Notes: generated by a model from the sequence alone, not told the origin. A stretch of DNA of 64,000 nucleotides from Haliclona indistincta (GCA_964017065.1 OZ024786.1:3569281-3633280); one strand, 5' to 3'. Shown: positions 35,601 to 47,091, numbered from the stretch's first letter. Numbers and translations: made by a program.

Positions 35601-38255
35601 GATGGGAATCAGAATTATCCATATGATGCCAAGAAACATGTGCTTACTTTTGCCTTTTGCTTGACGGAACTCAAAATTGAAGGACAAACTGGAAATTTGG
35701 CTTACGCTGGATCGTCTTCACCACACGAAATACAATTGACCCTCGATAATGGTACAGAGCTCCAAGGAACTGTGTGTCATTCTACTCGAAACACTCCTTA
35801 CCTTTGCACTCTTTCTTTTGCTACTGGTCTCCATGCTGGCCGCATGTGTGTTAAGAAATCAGACATACAAGAAGTCAATCTCATCGCTAATGGAAATGAT
35901 GGATGGTTCATAGCATCAATATCCACCTTTGTTAAAACTAGTGCTTCAGAGTATATGGTACTTACTGAGGACGATAGTTTCAACAGATGGCTAGATGGGG
36001 ATCAAAACTACCCATATAATGCCACAAAACACATGCTTAATTTAGGCAGTGAAGACACGCCATACTGCGGATATGGACACCCGGCCTGCATTTGCAATCC
36101 AAATGCTACAACTTGCATTTTCAATCTTGAGATCGATGAAATTGTCACCTTCACTAGCTATCAAAAGCTTCCTATAAGTAACGGAGGACTGTACATACGT
36201 GGTATACAAGGTGTTAGTTATTTTATTGAGGAAGATGGAACAAGTACATCTCACAAAGCATACAATTCACGCCAGTGTAGCTCAAGCAATTTTAATAGTT
36301 CCAAATGTACTGATCCTCAGTATGTTGATGGTAAGACCTTTCGAACAGCACTTGGAGTAAACGGTCAAATTCCAGGCCCCACACTGGTTGTCCATGATCA
36401 GCAAATGGTAGTAATCCATGTACACAACAATCTATCGACTGATGGTATTTCCATCCATTGGCATGGTATGCATCAAAGGAATACACCGTGGATGGATGGA
36501 GTTGGGCAGGTTTCTCATTGCCAGATTGGGCCTGCTAGTACATTCAGCTATATGTACAAAGCCAGTCCGTCAGGAACATTCTGGTATCACTCACACACTG
36601 GAACCCAAAGGACGGATGGATTTTTTGGTGGACTAATAGTCAAGGAAAAACCAGAAACGTTAGCACAAATCAAGACTGAACTAAGTCAATATGGAGTTGG
36701 CAATTTTGAAGATTATCCTGACCGTCACACCTTAGCTTTGCATGATTGGGAGCTTGAAGCAAATTTTGATCGTTTGAGTGCTGGATTAGGGTTCTATCCG
36801 CAAGCTAAAGAAGGGCAAGTGCCTGACGATACACACGAGCGATATTCATCTACCAAAAGTTATGAAAAAGCAGGAGTTGGACCAATTCCATTCTTTTCTG
36901 GTCTTATTAACGGTAAAGGAAGGCACAACGAAGTACCTTATGCTAAGACAAGGCTATCTGTTTTCACAGTAAATAAAGGAAATCGATACAGGTTTCGATT
37001 GATTGGTGCACAAGGCTTATATGCTTTCAAATTTTCAATAGATGGACACAAGCTGACAGTGGTTGCCACTGATGGCTACTGGACTCAACCTGTAAAGGAT
37101 GTAGACTTTATCATTATCCACACCGGAGAAAGATATGACTTTATCCTCGATGCAAATCAACCAATTAAAAACTACTGGATGCGTGCTGAAACACTAGAAA
37201 TAAACACTGAAAGTCATGGACCTCCGTACAAATCACTCAACCATGTCGCAGAAGGAATTCTTCAATACATTCCTAGTGAAGAAACAGAAGCACCAGAGAT
37301 ACCATCAAACCACTATGATTGCATCAAAGTCAGCTCACCTCCTATCACATGCACCAGCGAGCAGCAGTGTAAAGCAGTCAACTGTCCATTCATATCATTT
37401 CAAGAAAAGTACTACACAACATGTGTTAATGTCCACCAAATGAAACTACTCATTCCAACACCTACGAATGAGCTGCCAAAAGCATATCCAACTTGTTTAA
37501 ATAACTGTCGTCATTTCATCAATTTTAACTTTGAAGGAATCAGCAAAACAAGTTCCGTCAATGGACGCAATTTTGTACTACCACCTGCTCCACCACAAAC
37601 TCAACATGAAGACTTTCTTGAGCAGGCAATTCAGTGTGATCCTGATGCTGACTGCAACCCATCAACCACTAGCTGCCTCTGTACATATGTTATAGACTTA
37701 CCTTGTCAACAGACCGTACAACTTGTGCTGTCTGGTATCGGTCCCTTCGATAATTCTCATCCAATTCACATTCACGGACATACGTTTCATGTCGTCAAAG
37801 TTGGTTATCCAGAGTATGATTCAAACACAGGTTTCATAAAGAAAGTCAACGACTCATCCGTTCATAATTCTGATATTGAGTGTGCTGATTCTTCGTGTAC
37901 GAATGATGGCTGTGACAATAGGCGCTGTACTAAACCAAGCTGGAGTAATTCTACACCAAATATAACCATTGATCGATACACAATACGTAAAGACACTGTT
38001 ATGATACCTGCTGGAGGATATGTTGTTGTCAATTTTATCACAGACAACCCGGGATTTTGGTTTCTTCATTGCCACATCGAAGTGCACCAATTGGAAGGCA
38101 TGGCTTTGATTCTTAGTGAGGGAATAACTGAACAAAGCAACCTGAAACCACCTCCCAATATGAACAGGTGTGGTCATTTTGCTCTTACGATGGGAGAGTT
38201 TGAACAAAAGTACGATTCTCCCTTGCCGCTACAGCAGAACTTTACATTACATTGA
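29697..38255 (+). CDS. Secreted PLAT-like/multicopper oxidase (laccase-like), copy 1
   Basis: Two exons: 29697-29796 (signal peptide, 33 codons plus one base) and 35245-38255, joined in phase 1, giving 1036 aa. Residues 1-20 are a signal peptide ending VATA. Two about 130-residue repeats (about 41-168 and 172-300) share TGNLAYAGSSSPH, GNDGWYIASIST and KWLDG; they resemble PLAT/LH2 beta-sandwiches. From about 310 on is a three-cupredoxin oxidase: HWHG at 438-441, WYHSH at 480-484, HPIHIHG at 872-878 and HCHIEVHQLEGM at 975-986, so all T1 and T2/T3 copper ligands are present. Met at the axial T1 position is typical of lower-potential enzymes. A Cys-rich insert (DIECADSSCTNDGCDNRRC) lies between the last two motifs. 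No membrane anchor is seen, so it is probably secreted and oxidises phenols, amines or metal ions with O2; the substrate is unknown. The intron appears to be GC-AG (GCAAGT donor) and is 5.4 kb because of nested elements. Confidence 0.88.
30194..31136. mobile_element. TIR element with a nested relative, GTCCGCACTA ends
   Basis: Outer ends AAGGCTCGTCCGCACTA and complement. A second element of the same kind (about 30558-31036, ends GCCGTGTCCGCACTA and complement) sits inside. Both contain many AATGCGCATT copies. Located in the copy 1 intron. Confidence 0.78.
31322..31410. repeat. Near-perfect hairpin, about 36-bp arms
   Basis: GACGAGGTACCCGCCCA and TGGGCGGGTACCTCGTC close a loop of about 15 bp. 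A third diverged arm follows at about 31420-31460. Confidence 0.8.
31743..31811 (+). pseudogene. tRNA-like sequence, tRNA-Ile(UAU)-like, degenerate T arm
   Basis: Acceptor arms TGCTCTG and CAGAGCA pair over 7 bp. The D arm is weak, and the anticodon stem TTGGG/CCCGG holds loop TTTATAA (anticodon TAT). Internal promoter boxes are present: A box TGGTTCAACTGG (31750-31761) and B box GGTTCGAGTCC (31794-31804). The T stem has only two good pairs because about three bases are missing, so this is probably a pseudogene or SINE head. It lies inside the 3-kb composite block. Confidence 0.6.
32225..32457. repeat. Palindrome, about 110-bp arms
   Basis: Left arm includes TAGAGCCTCGTATCC and GGTCAATAACATTGAGCTA; the right arm is the complement, with TAGCTCAATGTTATTGACC and CGAAGCTCTATTTGC. 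It sits inside the composite block. Confidence 0.7.
32487..33096. mobile_element. Composite repeat A, internally deleted copy
   Basis: Half of the foldback (32487-32725) is joined directly to the hairpin-end half (from GCCAGGAGAATTTCA at about 32730 to CCTCCCTAAT at about 33093). The middle section is missing. Confidence 0.75.
34013..34221. mobile_element. MITE, AAGCCTAGTTCACAATGAG ends
   Basis: About 209 bp with inverted ends AAGCCTAGTTCACAATGAGT and complement. The interior is rich in CGCGACGC. Confidence 0.8.
34968..35090. repeat. Foldback arm fragment of repeat A
   Basis: AAAAAGATTTCTAATGAAATCAAAAG... through CATGGAATGGTAAC: one diverged arm only, 155 bp before exon 2 of oxidase copy 1. 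Confidence 0.65.
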
Positions 38256-38895
38256 AAGTGAAATGGTAACAAAAGATAATAATCTCTCCCTTTAACGTAT
38301 TGATGTGATTCATAAATTATAAACAGTAGAATAGCTATAGTATTTAACAGTCATTGTAGTAGCTAGTATCACAATATTATAGCATAATAGTCATTGTAGT
38401 AGTGTTGATAATAGAGTTACACTGACTTTCCAACTCACTAAAATACATTATTTCAGGCATTCTTCAAGAGGGTGTTAAAACTGTTCTTGATGTAGTAAGA
38501 TGACTGGTAATGTGTGTCAGACACCACTCAGCACAGACAACATGGTTAAATAGTGACTCTCTTATGCTAGCATCGTACCCAGGCTCTCGGGTGGGCTGCA
38601 TGGGTGGCTATTAGAGAGCTTGGTACGCATTGCATGTATATGCGCGAAAATGACGTCATGTAACCATCTGATGGTTACATCGTACAGTTCTTTGCGAAGA
38701 TCTTGCATAACGGAAGCGAAAGCGGAGGTATGACTTCGGCCAATCAAACGCACATAAGCGCGACTAACTGAAGCTGTACGAAAAGTGAAATTTATTCCTG
38801 CGTCACACTTCCGCTTTCGCTTAAGTCGCGAGCGTCAGTTTTGAGAACTCAAACATGGCGGTTTATGATTTTTCCATAGAATTATTGCGGTCAAC
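38256..38895. other. 3' flank of oxidase copy 1
   Basis: Matches the copy 2 3' flank (45123-45595), including TGATGTAGTAAGATGACTGG and GCGAAAGCGGAGGTA, which shows that the tandem duplication included the flanks. No gene seen. Confidence 0.7.
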
Positions 38896-40213
38896 CAGAG
38901 ATTATTAATACTACATAACCGTGATAAGAAACTGTCAATCAAAATGTATTGCAAGTGGTGTACCCATGCGTGTTTCGAGTTTCGTCAAACAACCACAAAG
39001 AACGCGCAGATACGGAGTTTGTATGAACTCTTGTTCGCTTTAGCACTTGCTCCTGGGACGAAAGGAGCGCGTTTCTTCACTACTAGTGTCTCCTCAGGCT
39101 CGAAGACTATCAAGGTTTTATTGGCCGGCTATAGACGACGGGCGCGTGTCATGTTGACAAGGCAAAATCCGTGTGCGTGGCGATGTAAAAGATAGTTTGT
39201 AAACACATCCATGACTCCGTGAGATGCCTGCTGCAGTTCCAGCTGCCTAGTTTATTGTAAAGTTCGAGTACTGATGCGTGTAAATAGATACATTTTGGGC
39301 TTCTTGATGCTTTGGATTCGCACCAGCGACGGTTGAAGACATTTTTGGTCCCACTTTTGTGAACACAACCGTGACAAAATTTGTGGGCTAGGTATTCGCT
39401 TTCACAGTATCTCTAGTTAGGTGGATGGTTGGATTGTGTAAATATCATAGTTTAAGCTCTGTAACTTGTCCACAACCGCAGTTTTTTTTTTACGAAAAAA
39501 GCCGCTCGTACATCACGTTACATGCTGTAATAGACCATTTTAGTCACTATTAATTTTCTCGCGCGCGCCCGTACAACACTGGACATGACCGTGTCGACGC
39601 CACCATTTTGTCGGTATTGTGCTGCAGGCAAAACACAAGGTTTCGTCTTTTTGCGTGCTTAGCTAGGTACTTTGCACACACAAGCGAACGTATATTGCTT
39701 ATATGAGTCACTAGAGCTTGAAAACGCGCGTTTCTATCTCTCGAACAGCCAGCAAAGCGAACGAAACTACTGACATTTTGTTCGATTTTACTGGCACACT
39801 GTGTCTACGAGCAACTACATCATGTTAGCAAACAATACTGGATAGCAGCCTTGATCGAACAGTCCAATCGATAATAGCTTGGCTGATACAGAACAGCAGC
39901 AAAACTGGACCAGTTTCTAGTAGTCAAATGCTTGCTAGGCTGAGATTGTGGCAGTAATGTTCGTTTGTAAACTCTTAAACTTGCAATGTAATATTCTATC
40001 GCTTGCAAGTGGAAATTAGCCTGCCAAGCGCGCAAAGAAACGAATGTTTTACCAGCAGCACAATACCGTCAATGTGGATTCGCGCCTATTAGCGCCTAAG
40101 AATAATGGTCTATACATTTTTCACGAGTATGACGTCATTACAAGCGAAACATGCATAGTGACACAAGATTGTCACAGTTTCTTATCCCGGTTACGTAGTA
40201 TTAATAATCTCTG
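38896..40213. mobile_element. 1.3-kb TIR element with GGTCAAC target duplication
   Basis: Ends CAGAGATTATTAATACTAC and complement, flanked by GGTCAAC at 38889-38895 and 40214-40220. The copy 2 flank near 46190-46205 has a single GGTCAAC with no insert. The ends resemble repeat D (ACTACGTAACCGGGAT). An 83-codon frame at 38944-39195 has no recognisable motif. Confidence 0.85.
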
Positions 40214-40364
40214 GGTCAACTATTTGCACCCAACCGATCTATTGACTTACCATGACGCAGAACCAAAGCGTTTGCCGAAATTTGGAGGTATAGTACTCAT
40301 TTCAACGACAAGGTGCCGAAAAATAGGATGTGCCAAATCCTTAGACAAAATACGGTATAAATGT

Positions 40365-40529
40365 TTTAGGTGTCAGTACTAAACATAGGAACTTACATTC
40401 ACACACCTATTCAAAATGAGGAATAGACTGTGTAAGTGACCGTGGAAGCAAGCATTGCCTACAGTATTATAGTGGCAACACATAACATTTGCAACCAGTT
40501 GAAAAAGTGTGGGGCTTTGCAGTCTCACG
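40365..40529 (+). promoter_or_regulatory. Conserved upstream block, oxidase copy 2
   Basis: Nearly identical to 46926-47091; a TATAA lies just upstream at 40356-40360. It retains promoter-like sequence although the gene is broken. Confidence 0.65.
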
Positions 40530-43500
40530 ATGCCTTATATGAGTACTGCGGTATTCATTACAATTTGGCTAGTTGTAGTTGCTACTGGAGACAATGTGCT
40601 AAACGTGAATGATGAACCAAAAGTGCAAGGTAAGTACAGTATACCATGCATGTTCTATTTTGAATAATCATAATTATTTGGAAATTTAACTCTCTTTTTG
40701 CGAGTTGTGGTTTGCACAAAACACAACTCGCACACTTCGGATAAATCGTTTAGTCTATTGTGCATATTGAAAGTTTTTCACAGAAAAAAATTAATTGCAA
40801 AAAAATAAAATTGTTGCTGAACAAATTACATCATGTAGGCTATGGATAAAAATGACTACCGTATAGCCGGTTATTTTCGACTGGATTTAATTTTCGATCA
40901 CCGACTGCTGTTAGAAAATTAAATCCACGAAAATTTGAACCATACCAAAATTTTGAACACCCAAAATTTTCTCGTGCAGACACATGCGAACAGATCGAGG
41001 CTAGACCTAGCCTCGTGACCAGGCTCGTATTAGAGCCTGGTACATACTGCGTGCGCATGCGTCAAAATTTCTTGGAATGTCAAGAAACCGTATATTAATA
41101 GGATACTTCCGTGTTATTTGACGTCACGCCTATCTGTAATGGAGGACTCCATCGTCTTTTGCCAGTGTCGTATGCTCTTCAGACAGCAAATACAGACATC
41201 TAGTGTAGTTCCTAAGGTGTATCAGCTTGTGTGCGAGCTGTTTGTAAAACGGGAGGAACCTACTCGCTTGGTTTCATCAGGTATCATCCATTTAGTACGA
41301 GATGCTTGGTTTGTAGCTGTCCAGACTCACACTATAGTCGCCAGGAGACTTGAAGCTAAGCGCTGTGTGTTGCTATGCTTGTATTCGTGGTTGTTTTAGC
41401 AAGATACAGGCAACACATTGCTTTACTACTGATTTGTGTGTATACACGTCATTATCAATAAAACAAAGAGCGGAAGTACGTAGATCTAATAATGCAATTT
41501 TTAATGCACGCTCAAGTTCAATTTATATTAATATACGACGCATGCGCACGCAGTATGTACAAGGCTCTAATACGAGCCTGGTCACGAGGCTAGGCTAGAG
41601 CCCACTTCCAACGCTTCTTACCAGAATCTGACGGTAGCAGCGAGCAGCGATAGCAGTAAAACTGAACGCCAAGCGCCTCTGTTAGAGAAATGTCTGCCAT
41701 GCGCACTGCTGCACGCGAGAGACTACTCGCACCAAGTCCAAGAGTACGATAAGCGAAAAGGTGGACACCGCGGTACAGCAACTTATCTTCGACTCTGTGG
41801 TTCCATTTAACAATCATAAAACGTGGCTGGACGGTGGTTTAACGACAATTCGACGCCCGACTCGTCGACGCCATTGAGTTTGAGATGAAGCGAAGAGTAA
41901 TAAATTTTAGCCTGGATTTTATTTTCGAACGACGAGTGAGTATCGAAAATTAGATCCAATCTAAAATTTTACTAACGAAATATTTGACCATCGAAAATAA
42001 CCGGCTATACGGTATAATGCAAGTGTGTGTGTGCATAGTTATACTATGCATTATAATAATTATTTAATGCATTTACATAGTTGGTTAATTTTTGTATTTT
42101 AGGTGGGTTTCCAGTCAGCACTTGCTTGAAAGAACTCAAAATTCAAGGAGAAACTGGAAATGTGGCTTACGCTGGATCATCTTCGCCACATATCATACAA
42201 CTGACTCTTAAAGATGGAACAAATCTTCAAGGAACTCTCTGTAACTCTGCGCGGAATACTCCTTATCTTTGTACTTTATCTTTTGCAACTGGACTCAAAG
42301 CCGGTTCAAAGTGTGTAGAAATGAATGATATAGAAGAAGTCAGCTTGATTGCTAATGGTAATGATGGATGGTATATTGCATCGATCTCTACTTACGTAAA
42401 AACAAGCTCTTCTCAGTACATGCTGCTTACCAAGAATGAAAATTTCAATAAATGGCTAGATGGGAATCAGAATTATCCATATGATGCCAAGAAACATGTG
42501 CTGACTTTGGCCTTTTGCTTGACGGAACTCAAAATTAAAGGACAAACTGGAAATTTGGCTTACGCTGGATCGTCTTCACCACATGAAATACAATTGACCC
42601 TCGATAATGGTACAGAGCTCCAAGGAACTGTGTGTCATTCTACTCGAAACACTCCTTACCTTTGCACTCTTTCTTTTGCTACTGATCTCCATGCTGGCAG
42701 CAAGTGCATTAAGAAATCAGAAATACAAGAAGTCAGTCTCATCGCTAATGGAAATGATGGATGGTTCATAGCATCAATATCCACCTTTGTTAAAACTAGT
42801 GCTTCAGAGTATATGGTACTTACTGAGGACGATAGTTTCAACAGATGGCTAGATGGGGATCAAAGCTACCCTTATGATGCCACAAAACACATGCTTAATT
42901 TAGTTAGTGAAGACACGCCATACTGCGGATATGGACACCCGGCCTGCATTTGCAATCCAAATGCTACAACTTGCATTTTCAATCTTGAGATCGATGAAAT
43001 TGTCACCTTTACTAGCTATCAAAAGCTTCCTATAGATGACGGAGGACTGTACATACGTGGCATACAAGGTGTTAGTTATTTTATTGAGGAAGATGGAACA
43101 AGTAAATCGCACAAAGCATACAATTCACGCCAGTGTAGCTCAAGCAATTTTAATAGTTCCAAATGTACTGATCCTCAGTATGTTGATGGTAAGACCTTTC
43201 GAACAGCACTTGGTGTAAACGGTCAAATTCCAGGCCCCACACTGCATGGTTGTCCATGATCAGCAAATGGTAGTAATCCATGTACACAACAATCTATCAA
43301 CTGATGGTATTTCTATCCATTGGCATGGTATGCATCAAAAGAATACACCGTGGATGGATGGAGTAGGACAGGTTTCTCATTGCCAGATAGGGCCTGCTAG
43401 TACATTCAGCTATATGTACAAGGCCAGTCCGTCAGGTACATTCTGGTATCACTCACACACTGGAACCCAAAGGACCGATGGATTTTTTGGTGGACTAATA

Positions 43501-45122
43501 GTCAAGGAAAAACCAGAAACGTTAGCACAAGTCAAGAAAAAACTAAGAATTTTTGGAATTGGCAATTTTGAAGATTATCCTGACCGTCACACTATATCTT
43601 TGCATGAATGGGAGCTCGAAGCAAATTTTGATCGTTTGAATGCTGGATTAGGGTTCTATCCACAAGCAAAAGAAGGACAAGTGCCTGACGATACACACGA
43701 GCGGTATTCATCTACCAGAAGTTATGAAAGAGCAGAAGTTGGGCCAGTTCCGTTCTTTTCTGGTCTCATTAATGGCAAAGGAAGGCACAATGAAGTACCT
43801 TATGCTAAGACTAGGCTATCTGTTTTCACAGTAAACAAAGGAAATCGATACAGGTTCCGATTGATTGGTGCACAAGGCTTGTATGCTTTCAAATTCTCAA
43901 TTGATGGACACAAGCTGACAGTCGTTGCAACTGATGGCTATTGGACTCATCAACCTGTAACGAAGGTAGACTTTATCATTATCCACACTGGAGAAAGATA
44001 TGACTTCATCCTCGATGCGAATCAACAAATTAAGAATTACTGGATGCGAGCTGAAACATTAGAAATAAACACTGAAAGTCAGGGACCTCCGTACAAATCA
44101 CTCAGCCATGTCGCGGAAGGAATTCTTCAATACATTGCTAGTGAAGAAACAGAAGCACCAGAGATACCATCAAACCACTATGACTGTATCAAAGTCAGCT
44201 CACCTCCTATCACCTGCACCAGCAAGCAGCAGTGTAAAGCAGTCAACTGTCCATTCCTATCTTTTCAGAAAAAGTACTACACAAAATGTTATAACATACA
44301 CCGAATGAAACTATACTCGTGCCAACACCAATGAATGAGCTGCCTGAACCAAATCCAACTTGTTCTGAAGACTGTCTTCATTTCATCAACTTTAACTTTG
44401 AAGGAAGCACCGAGACAAGTTCCATCAATGGACGTAATTTCATACTACCTCCTGCTCCACCACAAACTCAGCACGAAGACTTTCTTGAGCAGGCAATCCA
44501 GTGTGATCCTGATGCTGACTGCAACCCATCAACAACTAGCTGCCTCTGTACATATGTTATAGACCTACCTCATCAGCAGACTGTACAACTTGTGCTGTCT
44601 GCTTTTGGTGCCTACGATAATTCTCATCCAATTCACATTCACGGACATACATTTCATGTCGTCAAAGTTGGTTATCCAGAGTATGATTCAAGCACAGGTT
44701 TCATAAAGAAAGTCAACGACTCATCCGTTCATAATTCTGATATTGAGTGTGCTGATTCTTCGTGTACGAATGATGGCTGTGACAACAGGCGCTGTACTAA
44801 ACCAAGCTGGAGTAATTCTACACCAAATATAACCATCGATCGATACACAATACGTAAAGACACTGTTATGATACCTGCCGGAGGATGTGTTGTTGTCAAT
44901 TTTATCACAGACAACCCGGGATTTTGGTTTCTTCATTGCCACATCGAAGTGCACCAATTGGAAGGAATGGCTTTGATTCTTAGCGAGGGAATAACTGAAC
45001 AAAGCAACCTGAAACCACCTCCCAATATGAACAGGTGTGGTCATTTTGCTCTTACGATGGGAGAGTTTGAACAAAAGTACGATTCTCCTATGCCGCTACA
45101 GCAGAACTTTACATTACATTGA
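40530..45122 (+). pseudogene. PLAT-like/multicopper oxidase, copy 2, frameshifted
   Basis: Same plan as its neighbours: signal-peptide exon 40530-40629 (GTAAGT donor) and large exon 42103-45122. Aligned by eye to copies 1 and 3 it has three extra insertions: four bases near 43245, creating a stop at 43257-43259 before the first copper motif; an in-frame codon near 43950 (YWTHQP for YWTQP); and two bases near 44315. The reading is thus broken into 42103-43259, about 43246-44334 and 44319-45122. All four copper motifs still exist in the separate pieces, and the remaining sequence is very like copy 3, so the breaks are recent. Only the PLAT-like half could be made from the normal start. An assembly error cannot be excluded, but two separate frame breaks plus a codon insertion favour real decay. 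Confidence 0.75.
40859..42012. mobile_element. MITE C relative with nested TIR insert, copy 2 intron
   Basis: Ends CCGTATAGCCGGTTATTTTC and complement with TA on both sides (40857-40858, 42013-42014). A second element with ends CCTAGCCTCGTGACCAGG and complement lies inside (about 41005-41598), possibly with CTAGA duplications. The copy 1 intron (35140-35155) is the uninterrupted empty site. Confidence 0.85.
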
Positions 45123-46332
45123 AAGTGAAAATTAATGGTAACAAAAGAGAACAATCACAATGATGTGATTCATATAAACAGTAGAATAGCTATAATTATT
45201 ATTAATTTTTACAGTCATTGTAGTAGCTAGTGTCACAATAATTATTATAGTCATTGTAATAATTTTGATAATAGAGTGACACTGACTTTCCAGCTCATTA
45301 AAATACAAATTTCAGGCGTTCTTCAAGAGTGTGTTAAAAACTGCTCTTGATGTAGTAAGATGACTGGTAATGTGTGTCAGACACCACTCAGCACAGACAA
45401 CATGGTTAAATAGTGACTGTCTCATGCTAGTATCGTACCCAGGGCCAGGCTCTCGGGCGGGCTGCGTGGGTTGGCATTAGAGAGCCTGGTACGCATTGCA
45501 TGTGTATGCGCGAAAATGACCATCTGAATGGTTATATCGTACAGTTCTTTGCGAACATCTTGCATAACGGAAGCGAAAGCGGAGGTACAGTACCGCTCAC
45601 GAGTATAAAGTGTACTCAAACCCGCGGGCTAACCGCGCGTAACTCGGGGGTGCCCGCTGGTCCGTGAACGTGTACCCGCTGCCCGCACCACACTAACCCG
45701 CGGCCCTCCTCATGCAGCCTTGCATGCACTCGCAACCCGCTGGATAGCTAGGCAGACTCACGTTGTCGTTATGTGACTTTCGCGAGCATATACAGTGCTC
45801 GCACGTATCCGCACCAGCGCGTGATGCACTCTGTATTCGCATCTACCCGCGTTCGTTAATGATACACGGTTCCGCGGGCAAGTCAAAATTACCCCCGGGT
45901 TGCCTGCGAGTCTCCCGCGGGTGTTAGTCCACTTATATGACGTTGGCCAATCAAACGCACGTAAGCGCGACTAACTGAAGCTGTGCACGTGACGAAAAGT
46001 GAATTTCCGCGAGTGTGACTCCAATCAAGTTGCGCTTGTCAGTGCTTTTCCGAGCTTGTCTCCGCTTGGCATCACACAAGAACTCATAAAAAATTGTGTT
46101 CCACGCTTTTCTTGACGGTCTTTGTAGCAAAAGTGTACCAGTAGAACTCCGGCAAAAATGGCGGATTATGAATTTTTTTCCATGATTATCGTGGTCAACT
46201 ATTTGCGCCCAACCGGTCTATTGACTTAACTATGACGCAGAACCAAAGCGTTTGCCAAAATTTGGAGGTATAGTACGCATTTCAGCGACAAGGTGCCGAA
46301 AAATAGGATGCCGTGCCGAATGCTTAGACGAA
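45123..46332. other. 3' flank of oxidase copy 2
   Basis: Parallel to the copy 1 flank. Against copy 1 it has an extra GC-rich stretch at about 45596-45938 whose ends (GTGTACTCAAACCCGCGGG and CCCGCGGGTGTTAGTCCAC) are imperfect inverted repeats, so it is another insertion. Confidence 0.6.
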
Positions 46333-46467
46333 AGGGATTGGCTTTGTTCACTCAATCCCAGGTCCGGATGTATTACGTCACACTCGTTGCTATGGTATTC
46401 ACGTGCTAAACAAAACTAAATACTAAACCCAAGACCTTAAGAAACTTCGCCTAACTGCGCAAAGTCG

Positions 46468-46643
46468 GAAGGGTCTTCCTAACTAACTAAGGATCGTCGG
46501 GAGGGTCTTCCTAACTAAGGATCGTCGGGAGGGTCTTCCTAACTAAGGATCGTCGGGAGTGTCTTCCTAACTAAGGATCGTCGGGAGTGTCTTCCTAACT
46601 AAGGATCGTCGGGAGTGTCTTCCTAACTAAGGATCGTCGGGAG
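46468..46643. repeat. 28-bp minisatellite, six copies
   Basis: Unit GTCTTCCTAACTAAGGATCG plus GTCGGGAG, inside the hAT-like element. Confidence 0.92.
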
Positions 46644-46696
46644 GCTAGCGTCTGAATAACAGTTTTTGTTAGTGAAAAAAAAAGAAACAAAAATAG

Positions 46697-46769
46697 CACT
46701 TGCTGAGGGATTGAACCCAGCACACCACACTGCCATGCACACCACCTACCCACTGAGCCACCGAGACCT
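46697..46769 (-). pseudogene. tRNA-like sequence with A and B boxes
   Basis: On the minus strand, A box TGGCTCAGTGG (46750-46760) and B box GGTTCAATCCC (46708-46718) are spaced as in a tRNA. The anticodon arm does not fold cleanly, so this is a tRNA-derived (SINE-like) promoter rather than a working tRNA. Confidence 0.55.
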
Positions 46770-46917
46770 GATGCTTGCTTTGCCTTGGAACGAGGCTTTA
46801 TAGTAATATTCCTTTATAGTACACATGCGCGGGCATGTCACGTGCTTCCTGCCCGTGACGTAATACATCCGGACCTGGGATTGAGTGAACAAAGACAATC
46901 CCTTAGACGAAATACGG

Positions 46918-46922
46918 TATAA
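46918..46922 (+). promoter_or_regulatory. TATA-like box of oxidase copy 3
   Basis: TACGGTATAAATG is identical at 40351-40363 upstream of copy 2, about 170 bp before the ATG in both. Confidence 0.45.
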
Positions 46923-46925
46923 ATG

Positions 46926-47091
46926 TTTTAGGTGTCAGTACTAAACATAGGAACTTACACTCACACACCTATTCAAAATGAGGAATAGACTGTGTAAGTG
47001 ACCGTGGAAGCAAGCATTGCCTACATTAATAAAGTGGGAACACTTAACATTTGCAACCAGTTGAAAAAGTGTTGTGCTTTGCAGTCTCACG
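46926..47091 (+). promoter_or_regulatory. Conserved upstream block, oxidase copy 3
   Basis: Ordered matches to 29548-29696 and 40365-40529, ending at the start codon. Confidence 0.65.

Larger units (their letters stand above)
46333..46903. mobile_element. hAT-like MITE carrying a minisatellite and a tRNA-like sequence
   Basis: 571 bp; ends match over about 49 bp (AGGGATTGGCTTTGTTCACT and complement, one mismatch). The 8-bp TAGACGAA is duplicated at 46325-46332 and 46904-46911; an 8-bp duplication is typical of hAT elements. The homologous point before copy 2 (40340-40352) is an empty site. It inserted 14 bp before the TATAA of oxidase copy 3. Confidence 0.88.

Noticed and set aside
37854..38207. 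117-codon minus-strand frame, repeated at 44721-45074
   Set aside because: Antisense shadow of the oxidase C-terminal coding exon; its conservation follows from the sense strand.
38944..39195. Possible transposase fragment (CKWC...CAWRC)
   Set aside because: Too short, with no catalytic residues or family motif recognisable.
43246..44334. Oxidase copy 2 middle part as a separate gene
   Set aside because: The Met at its start comes from the 4-bp insertion itself; there is no signal peptide or promoter, so it is a pseudogene piece.
46468..46643. CRISPR-like array
   Set aside because: 28-bp units are head-to-tail with no unique spacers, inside a eukaryotic MITE: a minisatellite.
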